18,878 nucleotides of DNA from CAZQYC01 sp043746555 (GCA_043746555.1 JAYTQU010000241.1:1-18878); one strand, 5' to 3'; numbered from the stretch's first letter, positions 6,556 through 13,380 are shown. Numbers and translations: made by a program. Notes: a model not told the origin generated them from the sequence alone.

Positions 6556-6801
6556 ATGCGCACCACGGTTCGACTCGATGAAGCACTGATCGCGCGCGCC
6601 AAAAGCGAGGCCGCGCGACGCGGCGTCACGTTGACTTCAATGATTGAACAAGGGCTCAAGTCTGTGCTCGCTCGCCCGCAGAAGCGCAGCACTCGCCATA
6701 ATGTCAAGCTTCCGGAATGCAAAAAGAAGGGCGGTACATTGCCGGGCATCAATATTGACAACATGGCCGATTTGCTCGATCGAATAGAGACGCGCGACTA
6801 G
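6556..6801 (+). CDS. vapB: VapB-type ribbon-helix-helix antitoxin
   Basis: This 81-aa protein has a ribbon-helix-helix DNA-binding domain at residues 1-40: the strand MRTTVRLDEAL, then AKSEAARRGVTLTSMIEQGL. The polar C-terminal part (45-81, with GGTLPGINIDNMADLLDRIE) is the toxin-neutralising tail of antitoxins paired with PIN-domain toxins. It ends 30 bp before the vapC-type gene and is co-transcribed with it. The antitoxin-toxin complex normally represses the shared promoter. The ATG seems to lack a ribosome-binding site, in line with a leaderless mRNA. Assignment to VapB rests on both its own fold and its neighbour. Confidence 0.88.
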   Translation: MRTTVRLDEALIARAKSEAARRGVTLTSMIEQGLKSVLARPQKRSTRHNVKLPECKKKGGTLPGINIDNMADLLDRIETRD

Positions 6802-6831
6802 CAACGCGCGTTCCAACGGATGGAGTCATCG

Positions 6832-7257
6832 ATGATTCTCGCAGACGTCAATATTCTAATTTACGCGTTTCGGTCGGACGCGAACAACCACGCCGCTTAT
6901 CATCGCTGGGTCGAAGCGCTCGTTAACGGACCCGCCGCGTACGGTGTTTCGCCCCAGGTATTGAGCGCCGTCGCGCGCATAACGACCAATAAAAAAGCAT
7001 TCAACCAACCTAGCAAACTTCGAGACGTGTTCGATTTTTGTCACACCATCCTTGAACAGCCGAACGCGACGGTCATCGTACCGGGTGAGCGTCACTGGCC
7101 GATATTCGCGGAACTCTGCGTCAAAGCGAAGGCCACAGGAAATCTGATTCAAGACGCATGGTTTGCCGCGCTCGCTATTGAAAATGGCTGTGAGTGGATT
7201 ACGAACGATCGCGACTACGCGCGATTTCCCGGTCTCAATTGGCGAACTCCTTGGTAG
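6832..7257 (+). CDS. vapC: VapC-type PIN-domain ribonuclease toxin
   Basis: This 141-aa toxin has a PIN fold throughout. The acidic metal-binding residues are D5 (MILADVNILIYAF), D108 (LIQDAWFAALA), and D126/D128 (ITNDRDYARFPGL). The second conserved acid of many PIN proteins (S-E-x-x-R) is alanine here, in SPQVLSAVARITTNKKAF. The mycobacterial-type VapC subfamily often lacks that Glu too, so activity is not excluded. The family cleaves tRNA or rRNA and arrests translation when the antitoxin is lost. ATG 6832 was chosen over ATG 6820 because GGAG (6822-6825) lies 6 nt before it and because PIN proteins begin right at this strand. It is 30 bp downstream of vapB. Confidence 0.92.
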   Translation: MILADVNILIYAFRSDANNHAAYHRWVEALVNGPAAYGVSPQVLSAVARITTNKKAFNQPSKLRDVFDFCHTILEQPNATVIVPGERHWPIFAELCVKAKATGNLIQDAWFAALAIENGCEWITNDRDYARFPGLNWRTPW

Positions 7258-7279
7258 CCAAGCAGGGGGAAGAAACATT

Positions 7280-8050
7280 TTGCCGACTAGCTTCATCGAA
7301 GATCGCTCCGTTCTAACACGCGCTGCATCGCCCGCCGATGCCGTGATTCGATACGGTGAGCTTGCAGATCACGTCGCCGATGTTCGCTACGGCGATCGGA
7401 ACCCTAAGCTGCGTCCGCCTACGCTGCGTCCGTTAGTAATCATGATTCACGGCGGATTCTGGCGGCCGCAATTCGATCGCGGTCATTCAGGCGCACTGTG
7501 CGAGGCGATAGCGAACGCCGGGTGGACCGTCGCATCGATCGAGTATCGAAGAATTCCAGGGCAACCGAACTCGATGGTCAATGATGTGTGTTTGGCGATC
7601 GCGCAACTGCCGAAGTTGGTGCAACAACATTCCACCGACGTGATTGTCATGGGTCACTCCGCCGGCGGACAGCTTGCTCTTTGTGCCGCCGTGAAGTGTT
7701 CCTCGTCCAAACTAATCGGCGCACTCGCACTTGGCCCTATTGCCGATTTGCAATACGCTTACGACAACGGCATCGGCGACAAGGCGGTTTCGGCGTTCCT
7801 TGGCGGACCGCCGTCAACTCATCGCGATCTCGATCCGTGTCAGTTGCCGAGTGCGACGATCGGCATCACGATCGTTCATGGTGTGCAGGATGCGATCGCG
7901 CCGCTTGCGATGTCGGAGAACTATCTATCCCATCATGCGAACGCGCGCTTAGTCAAAGTTGAGAGCTGCGGACACTTTGCACTCATCGATCCGCAAAGCG
8001 CGGCCTGGCCAATTGTTGTCGAAGAACTTGCTGAACTATCTTCTTCATGA
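7280..8050 (+). CDS. alpha/beta hydrolase, kynurenine-formamidase-like
   Basis: This 256-aa soluble hydrolase starts at TTG 7280 with GGGGGA about 10 nt upstream. The open frame reaches back to 7163, but that would overlap vapC and adds a translation that only shadows it. The motifs are oxyanion-hole HGGFW (57-61), nucleophile S127 in GHSAGG, acid D204 in HGVQDAIAPL and base H232 in CGHFALIDP. The HGGFWRP...IEYRR pattern is that of the kynurenine formamidase/carboxylesterase branch (BD-FAE-like). No tryptophan-catabolism genes lie nearby, so a specific arylformamidase function is not supported. It follows vapC by 22 bp and its stop overlaps the ATG of a 55-aa ORF. Confidence 0.85.
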   Translation: MPTSFIEDRSVLTRAASPADAVIRYGELADHVADVRYGDRNPKLRPPTLRPLVIMIHGGFWRPQFDRGHSGALCEAIANAGWTVASIEYRRIPGQPNSMVNDVCLAIAQLPKLVQQHSTDVIVMGHSAGGQLALCAAVKCSSSKLIGALALGPIADLQYAYDNGIGDKAVSAFLGGPPSTHRDLDPCQLPSATIGITIVHGVQDAIAPLAMSENYLSHHANARLVKVESCGHFALIDPQSAAWPIVVEELAELSSS

Positions 8051-8214
8051 CCATTCTTCCCTCCATGGCCTTCGCCGCTGCGATGGTGTACTGGCTGAGC
8101 CGCTACATCAGCGAATGGTTTTCGCCGAACATTACCTCGGTGATCGATCTGCTTTTGTTCGTGACGATTATGGTGGCGACGAACTCGCTTCTGAAGAATT
8201 TGCGGGATGGTTAA
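8047..8214 (+). CDS. small 55-aa membrane protein, coupled to upstream hydrolase
   Basis: The ATG at 8047 overlaps the hydrolase TGA (ATGA), and the frame runs to TAA at 8212-8214. The 55 residues read like a true membrane miniprotein: hydrophobic segment LPSMAFAAAMVYWLSRYI (4-21), a polar turn SEWFSPNITS, a second hydrophobic segment VIDLLLFVTIMVATNSLL (32-49) and a basic end KNLRDG. It has no Shine-Dalgarno of its own, so translation would depend on coupling. Its last 47 bp overlap, tail to tail, the 3' end of the opposite hydrolase gene, where that protein has only a Ser/Pro-rich non-conserved tail. I do not recognise the family. Two membrane segments in 55 residues and the coupling start are the case for it, and chance is possible. 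Confidence 0.55.
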   Translation: MTILPSMAFAAAMVYWLSRYISEWFSPNITSVIDLLLFVTIMVATNSLLKNLRDG

Positions 8215-9214
8215 CGACGGACTTGATTGCATCGATTACGACGTTCGGTTCATCCAGGTAAATATTGTGACCGCTCTCGTGCGCGGCGATCAATTTGCCC
8301 TGCGTGGACAATCGCGACAATCGAACTTGTCCGTCATGCCAACCGCCTGCCATCGATAGAGTGACGCCGGGCGTCGGTACGCTGCTCTCGATTACCCTAA
8401 GCGGTAAGTCAGCCAATGCCCCAAAGCCGCCCGGCTTACGCATTTCCACCGGCGTATTCGCCATCGAAGCGGCTTCGTCGACAAACGCCTCCATAAACGC
8501 TGGCGAAATACCGGCAACCGTGAGTCCGACCGTATCGATCACATCGGTCGGCATCTTCAATGCTTTCACGGCCGTTTCGCGCGATTCCAATGAGACGACG
8601 ACACGCGAAATACCAAAGCGCGTCGCCTGTTGCAGGATTTTTCTACCGGGAATACTTTGCTTGAGATTGGCCTGAAACTCGGGCGTGAATACCACGCCTT
8701 CCTCCGCGGCATCCACCAATACAACGCCGGTGACCTCGTTCGGAAAGTCGCGAGCAAACAATCGCACGATGAATCCGCCATAAGAATGTCCGACCAACAC
8801 ATACGGACCGGCAACCTGAGCGTTGTGCAACAGTCGATGCAGATCCTTCGCGCGATCTTCAATGGATCGACCGCGTGGTGCCGGATCGCTCCAACCATAA
8901 CCTGCTCGATCGTACGTACAAACGTGGAGAATTTTTGCCAGCTGATTTTGTATAGACCACCAATGAAACGACGGCACACCCGAACCCGTTTCGACGATCA
9001 CCGTTGGCGAACCGGTTCCCCGGCAATTCAAATGCAACTTTCGTCCGCCAACATCCGGTTCGGAGACGGCGATCAGTCGACCGGGCGGCGGATAGCGTTC
9101 TCGATCGCGACTCTCCGCAATGCGCTCGTAGACATAGCCGATCGGCAGTAACAGCACGATCGCAAGAACAACGATGCGTAGTGCGCGGGAGATTCTTGCT
9201 GACCACATCTTCAT
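8168..9214 (-). CDS. membrane-anchored alpha/beta hydrolase
   Basis: This 348-aa protein has an N-terminal anchor or uncleaved signal (residues 11-29, LRIVVLAIVLLLPIGYVYE), so the catalytic domain (45-335) is probably periplasmic. Motifs are the GTGSPTVIVETGSGVPSFHWW oxyanion region (66-86), CTYDRAGYGWSD (99-110), nucleophile S144 in GHSYGG, and base H316 in ESGHNIYLDEP. The family covers esterases, lipases and haloalkane-type hydrolases with unknown natural substrates. D168 (VLVDAA) is a possible acid, though its place after strand 6 versus 7 cannot be settled here. ATG 9214 has GGAG 5 nt upstream. The last ~10 residues (SSEASSSPP) look non-conserved and overlap a small gene on the other strand. 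A perfect 16-bp dyad lies 32 bp upstream. Confidence 0.88.
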   Translation of the reverse strand: MKMWSARISRALRIVVLAIVLLLPIGYVYERIAESRDRERYPPPGRLIAVSEPDVGGRKLHLNCRGTGSPTVIVETGSGVPSFHWWSIQNQLAKILHVCTYDRAGYGWSDPAPRGRSIEDRAKDLHRLLHNAQVAGPYVLVGHSYGGFIVRLFARDFPNEVTGVVLVDAAEEGVVFTPEFQANLKQSIPGRKILQQATRFGISRVVVSLESRETAVKALKMPTDVIDTVGLTVAGISPAFMEAFVDEAASMANTPVEMRKPGGFGALADLPLRVIESSVPTPGVTLSMAGGWHDGQVRLSRLSTQGKLIAAHESGHNIYLDEPNVVIDAIKSVVNHPANSSEASSSPP

Positions 9215-9245
9215 GTCAACTCCGATTGCGGAACGATTTCTTAAA

Positions 9246-9261
9246 CTGATCGACCGATCAG
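9246..9261. promoter_or_regulatory. 16-bp operator-like dyad upstream of hydrolase gene
   Basis: CTGATCG (9246-9252) and CGATCAG (9255-9261) are perfect inverted 7-mers separated by AC. The site is 32-47 bp before the hydrolase start at 9214, where a repressor would block transcription. The short spacer and GATCG core resemble operators of TetR-family regulators, but no such regulator is encoded in the window. No confident -35/-10 pair was identified next to it. Confidence 0.45.
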
Positions 9262-9344
9262 ATCGGGAGGCATCTTAATTCGCTGCGCTTACATTGCATT
9301 GCGACCGTGTTCAGCGGGGCCGAGCGGAGTCGAGCGGGATATTG

Positions 9345-9363
9345 GCGTGATATACGGTCACGC
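9345..9363. repeat. inverted repeat GCGTGA-N7-TCACGC
   Basis: Perfect 6-bp arms (9345-9350 and 9358-9363) flank TATACGG. It lies in the 214-bp space between the VOC gene end and the hydrolase start, which also holds the 9246 dyad and the 9382 hairpin. It could be a regulator site or part of an RNA fold. Nothing coding is seen in this space. Confidence 0.4.
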
Positions 9364-9370
9364 AGTGTGG

Positions 9371-9411
9371 GTAAAGGAAACCGCGAGCCGGTCTAGACTG
9401 ATCGGCTCGCG
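9371..9411 (-). terminator. intrinsic terminator of the SEC-C/VOC operon
   Basis: CGCGAGCCG (9382-9390) pairs perfectly with CGGCTCGCG (9403-9411), a 9-bp GC-rich stem with a 12-nt loop that itself contains the palindrome GTCTAGAC. On the minus strand the stem is followed by a pyrimidine-rich GTTTCCTTTACC (9370-9381). It begins 18 bp after the VOC stop codon, the right place for termination. The U-run is interrupted, so efficiency is uncertain. Confidence 0.65.
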
Positions 9412-9428
9412 TGCAAAATCTCCGAGCA

Positions 9429-9797
9429 TCAACCCATGCAAAACACATTGAGCTTGTTGCCGTCTAAATCGCGAAAGTAGCCGGCGTAGAATGTATCGCC
9501 GCGCGGGCCGGCGGGACCTTCGTCCTTGGCGCCGAGCTCAATGGCCTTCTTATAGATTGCATCTACTTTTGCTTTGCTGTCGACGGCGAATGCAACCATT
9601 ACACCGTTGCCAACTGTCGCGGCGTTTTTGTTGTACGGTTTGATGACGGATAGCATTGTCGCGCCGGGCGCGTCGCCCCAGGCAATGAAGGTTTCCATGT
9701 CCATCGTGCGCTTTGCACCAAGTGGAGCGAGCAGCGCGTCGTAAAATTTCGCCGCGCGTTGCATATCGTTGGTGCCGAGAGTGATGTAACCGATCAT
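9429..9797 (-). CDS. VOC-fold (glyoxalase/bleomycin-resistance-like) protein
   Basis: This 122-aa single VOC domain has the opening MIGYITLGTNDMQRAAKFYDALLAPLGAKR, the core MLSVIKP...GVMVAFAVDSKAKVDAIYKKAIELGA, and closing FYAGYFRDLDGNKLNVFCMG. Family members bind a divalent metal by His/Glu residues and act as lyases, isomerases, dioxygenases or drug binders. Here the usual first-strand His is replaced by tyrosine or threonine (GYITLG), so a classical glyoxalase I metal site seems incomplete and the activity is open. AGGAG lies 6 nt before ATG 9797. It starts only 24 bp after the SEC-C gene ends, so the two form an operon that stops at the hairpin near 9390. Confidence 0.9.
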   Translation of the reverse strand: MIGYITLGTNDMQRAAKFYDALLAPLGAKRTMDMETFIAWGDAPGATMLSVIKPYNKNAATVGNGVMVAFAVDSKAKVDAIYKKAIELGAKDEGPAGPRGDTFYAGYFRDLDGNKLNVFCMG

Positions 9798-9821
9798 GAT
9801 GTTCTCCTCTTTGGTAAATCG

Positions 9822-11795
9822 TTATCGAGCCACTTCGCCGAGCAATTCCATCGCGCCCGGCGTGGCAAGCCAGGCGCGACGCATTTCTTGTCGATAAGTC
9901 CAGGCGCTGGTTGCGGCGAAATCGATGTCGCCCCGCAGATCCGGCTTGGGTTCGTGCATTTTTGCCGCAACAAGATATTGCGCAACTAGCGGAAATTGTT
10001 TGTGTGCGCGTTGCAGCGTAGTTTTCGCGTCGTCGTTCTGGCCCAAACGAAACAGCGCAAGTGCCCGACCGAAACAAACCTGTTCGAAACGATCGTCGAT
10101 GAAATGGCCGGTTAATTCGGCGGCGTGCCGATTGTCGCCGCGTAGTAGATATTCGTTGACCAACCAACCGCGCAATAGAAAATTGTCGCCGGGATCCAAT
10201 TGCAGTGAAAGCTCGCTGTACTCGATGGCGATATCGGCGTCGCCAAACTCGCGTTCCTCCCTGCATAGCAGCGCCAGCGAACGCAGTGCCGCGTCATTGA
10301 GATCGAAGTCGAATCGCAAGCGAGCATCTGTCGCAATCGTTGCCGCTTGCTTGGTCAACGCGACGCTGCGACGCCACACGACCACGGCATCCTCGTCGAC
10401 TTGTTCCCTTCCCGATTGCGGATGTGCGCCGATTGCAGTGGCGATATCGTCGAGAATCGCAATGCTATCGAACGCGTTGGAATGCTCGTCGAGATAGTCG
10501 AGCCATGCGGCACATTGTTCGATGTCCCATGCCGCTTCTTCGTCTCCCAATGCAACATTAAAGATTTGTCGCCAGCCGGATTCCACCTCGCGCACGCTTG
10601 CCGGTGCAACGAGTTGCCCCGCGCCAGGCTCGAGCTTCTCTAATCCGAACCGGCGATAATCGTCGGCGTTGGCGATTTCGTAACTCGGTGTGGGCAGCGG
10701 GCGATCGATCGAATCGTTAAGCCAATCGTGCAGGCGTAGTAGTCGTTTGTCGTCGGGCTCTTCGTCGTCTTCGTCGGTGAAGTCCATATCGTCGAAGTCA
10801 CCGGGCAACTCGTCGATCAAGTCATCGAGTAAATCCGCGTCGCTGTCTTCGTCGTCGTTATCGGCGAGCAGAAATCGACCCAGGAATTGCATACGCGGAT
10901 CGTCGGGCATTGCTCCAGCTGCTAAAGCGCTTTCGACGGCTTGATTCGCAAGTAGACGCGCTTCCTCAGTGCGATGCTCTCCCGCGAGCAAGATGATTTC
11001 CAAATCGACGAGCGACTCCGTCTCCAATTGAAGCCGCTGTGCTTCGCGATAGGCATGCCATGCGTTGGCCGGTTCATCGTTGTCCATCTCAAGCGTTGCG
11101 ATATGGGCATAGGCCTTGGCGCGCAATGCCGGACTATTCGCAATGACGGCTTGCAGCATCACTTGCGCATCCTCGATGCGATCCAAGTCGCCATACGCTT
11201 GCACCAATGCCGACATTAGCGTCGCCGCGATTGAATCGCCGCGTGCGATGACAGCGTCCTCGATGGACAGTAAGGCGTCGAGCGCTTGTTGCGGGTTGTC
11301 GTCTCCGAGTTGTTCGTAGGCGTAGTCGAGAAAAGGATCGAAGGGAACGCGCCTGCTCGCGAGCGCTTCCGCGCGCTGGGTCGGCGACAGCTTGACGAAC
11401 AGCAGCGGCCACATTTGATCGATGTCGATATCTGGCGCTGCGCCCAATCGCAAACAGCAAGTCTTATATTTTGTTCCCGAACCGCAGCCGCATGGATCGT
11501 TGCGTCCCGGTTCGGGAATGATTTGCGGTTTGTAATCGAGACGCGGCAGCGGCATCGCGTTCCATAGCGGGCGCCCAAACAAAAACGCGAGCGCGGCGCG
11601 TGCTTCGGCCGAACGATTGAGCAACGCCTTGCCGGTGGGCGTCGCGAATTTAGGTAACGCCTCGATTAGCCATGAATGAAATGCCGACCACTCCTGATTT
11701 CTAAGCATCGCGTTCAGAGCTGCATCGACGAGCGGCTCCACGTAGACAGGCGATTCGTCGAAGTCCCGGTCGTCTTCAAGGTGTTGCGGTGGCAT
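9822..11795 (-). CDS. SEC-C zinc-hook and TPR-repeat protein with acidic insert
   Basis: This 657-aa cytosolic protein has an N-terminal helical part (1-85), then a SEC-C zinc motif RNDPCGCGSGTKYKTCC (98-114; ligands C102, C104, C113, C114) like that at the end of SecA. TPR-like helix pairs occur in ~150-305 (e.g. PQQALDALLSIEDAVIARGD, EDAQVMLQAVIANSPALRAKAYAHIA) and again at ~510-625 (AIEYSELSLQLDPGDNFLLRGWLV). Between them lies a run with about 25 Asp/Glu in residues 312-349. SEC-C domains bind zinc and, in SecA/YecA, ribosomes or SecB. TPRs bind proteins, so a chaperone- or ribosome-linked adaptor role is plausible but unproven. ATG 11795 has no clear Shine-Dalgarno. It is co-transcribed with the VOC gene. 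Confidence 0.85.
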   Translation of the reverse strand: MPPQHLEDDRDFDESPVYVEPLVDAALNAMLRNQEWSAFHSWLIEALPKFATPTGKALLNRSAEARAALAFLFGRPLWNAMPLPRLDYKPQIIPEPGRNDPCGCGSGTKYKTCCLRLGAAPDIDIDQMWPLLFVKLSPTQRAEALASRRVPFDPFLDYAYEQLGDDNPQQALDALLSIEDAVIARGDSIAATLMSALVQAYGDLDRIEDAQVMLQAVIANSPALRAKAYAHIATLEMDNDEPANAWHAYREAQRLQLETESLVDLEIILLAGEHRTEEARLLANQAVESALAAGAMPDDPRMQFLGRFLLADNDDEDSDADLLDDLIDELPGDFDDMDFTDEDDEEPDDKRLLRLHDWLNDSIDRPLPTPSYEIANADDYRRFGLEKLEPGAGQLVAPASVREVESGWRQIFNVALGDEEAAWDIEQCAAWLDYLDEHSNAFDSIAILDDIATAIGAHPQSGREQVDEDAVVVWRRSVALTKQAATIATDARLRFDFDLNDAALRSLALLCREEREFGDADIAIEYSELSLQLDPGDNFLLRGWLVNEYLLRGDNRHAAELTGHFIDDRFEQVCFGRALALFRLGQNDDAKTTLQRAHKQFPLVAQYLVAAKMHEPKPDLRGDIDFAATSAWTYRQEMRRAWLATPGAMELLGEVAR

Positions 11796-11806
11796 GAGAG
11801 CGCTCG

Positions 11807-11888
11807 GCGTCGAAAAAATTGGAAGCGAGATTATGGCATGCGCTCTTTAGAAGTGCGCCGCACCATTTCGACGCCCTGGTTTCGACGC
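11807..11888. repeat. three copies of 9-mer TTTCGACGC in divergent control region
   Basis: TTTCGACGC occurs at 11866-11874 and 11880-11888 as direct repeats with 14-bp period, and in inverted form (GCGTCGAAA) at 11807-11815. Three 9-mers within 82 bp of a 236-bp intergenic region, between the SEC-C gene and the nitrate operon, suggest a regulator-binding element. TCGA-rich words are common in this window, so chance has not been excluded. Confidence 0.45.
11830..11838 (-). promoter_or_regulatory. extended -10 promoter candidate for the SEC-C gene
   Basis: The minus strand reads TG-C-CATAAT (11838 to 11830), an extended -10 element with 5 of 6 matches to TATAAT. Transcription would start near 11823, about 28 nt before the ATG at 11795. 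No good -35 is present, which extended -10 promoters tolerate. It overlaps an inverted repeat region shared with the divergent nitrate operon. Confidence 0.45.
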
Positions 11889-11919
11889 AACGCACTGTCA
11901 CAGCGCTTTGTTTGAGCGC
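11840..11919. repeat. inverted repeats in the enhancer-position region of the nitrate operon
   Basis: Three dyads occur here: GCGC-t-CTT-tag-AAG-t-GCGC (11840-11858), GTGCG-C-CGCAC (11853-11863) and GCGCT-N7-AGCGC (11903-11919). They sit about 32-110 bp upstream of the sigma-54 -24 element, where enhancer-binding proteins attach. Their GCGC/GTGC half-sites recall but do not match the NtrC consensus (TGCACC-N5-GGTGCA), so the binding protein is unknown. Confidence 0.4.
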
Positions 11920-11949
11920 AAGGCCGCGTCATTGCTGGCTATTGCCGAG

Positions 11950-11965
11950 TGGCACATGGCTTGCA
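11950..11965 (+). promoter_or_regulatory. sigma-54 (-24/-12) promoter of the nitrate assimilation operon
   Basis: TGGCAC (11950-11955), five bases, then TTGCA (11961-11965) matches the sigma-54 consensus TGGCACG-N4-TTGCW at all core positions. GG (11951-11952) and GC (11963-11964) are 12 bp apart as required. The transcript would start near 11976, leaving a 56-nt leader before narK with AAGGAG (12017-12022) 9 nt upstream of the ATG. This points to activation by an NtrC-like protein when nitrogen is short, as in other assimilatory nitrate operons. Confidence 0.85.
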
Positions 11966-12031
11966 AACTCATGTCGAGATAGCGTCATGAGCGCCATCGC
12001 CCCGCGCAAATTTGATAAGGAGTATTGAGGA

Positions 12032-13372
12032 ATGAACGGTAAGGCTACCCGAATCTCTTTGTTGTCGATGTCCAGCGTGCAGATGCGAGTGTTTCATCTG
12101 TCCTGGATGGCGTTTTTCGTGTGTTTCTTCGCTTGGTTTGCGGTTGCGCCGCTGATGCCGGTGATCCGCGATGATTTGCATTTGACGAAGGAGCAACTCG
12201 CCAACATCAACATCGCGGCCGTGCTCGTGACGATCTTGGTGCGTTTGCTAATCGGGCCGATGTGCGATCGGTTTGGTCCGCGCCGAACCTACACGTGGTT
12301 GCTCGCATTGGGCGCATTACCGGTCATTGGCATCGGTTTCGCGCAGAGCTACGAAATGTTTTTGTTCTTTCGCTTGTGCATCGGTGCAATCGGTGCCTCG
12401 TTTGTCATTACGCAATATCACACCTCGGTAATGTTCGCGCCGAACGTGGTGGGCACGGCCAGCGCCACCGGCGCCGGCTGGGGGAATTCGGGCGGCGGCG
12501 CGACGCAAGCGATCATGCCGTTGATTCTCACTGCATTGATCGGATTTGGAATTGAAAAATCGATCGGCTGGCGCGTCGCATTGTTTGTACCAGGCGTGAT
12601 GATGCTCATCATGGCGATCATTTACTATCGCTACGCTGACGACACGCCGCACGGAAAGATCACGTCCGAAACGGTGCACGATGCAAACAAGCCAAGTGGC
12701 TTGCAATCGTTCCTCGGTGCGGCGCGCGATTATCGAGTGTGGATGCTGTTCGTAACGTACGCCGCTTGCTTCGGCGTCGAACTCACCATTCACAACGTGG
12801 CGGCGGTGTACTACGTCGATCAGTTCGGTCTCGATTTTAAAACCGCCGGGCTCTATGTGGGGTCATTCGGACTGCTGGCGTTGTTCGCACGCGCGCTCGG
12901 CGGATTTCTCTCCGATCGCGTCGCACGAGTTCGCGGACTCGACGGTCGCACCGCATTGCTATTCGCATTTATCTTGGCTGAAGGATTGGGGTTGATGGGC
13001 TTCGCCAAAACCACCACGGCGAGCAGCGCATTGACGGCGATGCTTACCTTCGGTCTGTTTACGCACATGGCCTGTGGGGCAACGTATGCGTTGGTGCCGT
13101 TTATCAATCGCCGAGCGCTTGGCGGCGTGGCGGGCATCGTCGGTGCGGGTGGCAACGTTGGTGCGGTAGCGGCCGGATTCCTAATGAAGAGCGTCGCGAC
13201 AACCCAACAAGGTCTCTATGTGCTTGGCGCCGTGGTGACGATTAGCGCCTTGTGTGCGATCGCCGTCCGGTTCAGCCGCGAACACAAGGATGCCGAACAG
13301 AAGCTTTACGAAGAAGCGATGGCCGCACGCGGAAAATTACGGCCGATTCCCGTCGCGGTGCGCTCGCGCTAG
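12032..13372 (+). CDS. narK: NarK/NasA-type nitrate/nitrite MFS transporter
   Basis: This 446-aa inner-membrane protein has 12 hydrophobic helices of the major facilitator superfamily. The two nitrate signatures of the NNP family are seen: TGAGWGNSGGGATQAIMP (around residues 146-163) and GVAGIVGAGGNVGAVAAGF (around 365-383). A conserved helix-2 arginine is in VTILVRLLIGPMCDRFGPRR. It lacks a long central cytoplasmic loop. Being first in an assimilatory operon it most likely imports nitrate, though nitrite export or exchange cannot be excluded. AAGGAG is 9 nt before ATG 12032. Transcription starts from the sigma-54 promoter at 11950, and nirB follows after 8 bp. The symbol nasA is also used for such assimilatory transporters in some species. 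Confidence 0.92.
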   Translation: MNGKATRISLLSMSSVQMRVFHLSWMAFFVCFFAWFAVAPLMPVIRDDLHLTKEQLANINIAAVLVTILVRLLIGPMCDRFGPRRTYTWLLALGALPVIGIGFAQSYEMFLFFRLCIGAIGASFVITQYHTSVMFAPNVVGTASATGAGWGNSGGGATQAIMPLILTALIGFGIEKSIGWRVALFVPGVMMLIMAIIYYRYADDTPHGKITSETVHDANKPSGLQSFLGAARDYRVWMLFVTYAACFGVELTIHNVAAVYYVDQFGLDFKTAGLYVGSFGLLALFARALGGFLSDRVARVRGLDGRTALLFAFILAEGLGLMGFAKTTTASSALTAMLTFGLFTHMACGATYALVPFINRRALGGVAGIVGAGGNVGAVAAGFLMKSVATTQQGLYVLGAVVTISALCAIAVRFSREHKDAEQKLYEEAMAARGKLRPIPVAVRSR

Positions 13373-13380
13373 GCGTCGCC

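Noticed and set aside
7163..7279. Hydrolase start inside vapC
   Set aside because: The 39 additional residues translate conserved vapC sequence in another frame. TTG 7280 with an upstream purine-rich site is preferred.
11987..12028. 13-codon leader ORF ending 3 nt before narK
   Set aside because: It has no ribosome-binding site, no run of regulatory codons and no attenuator hairpin, so a leader peptide cannot be supported.
13252..13380. NirB start at 13252
   Set aside because: That would overlap narK by 121 bp, and the additional 43 residues only shadow the NarK C-terminus. ATG 13381 begins at the FAD-binding strand as in other NirB proteins.
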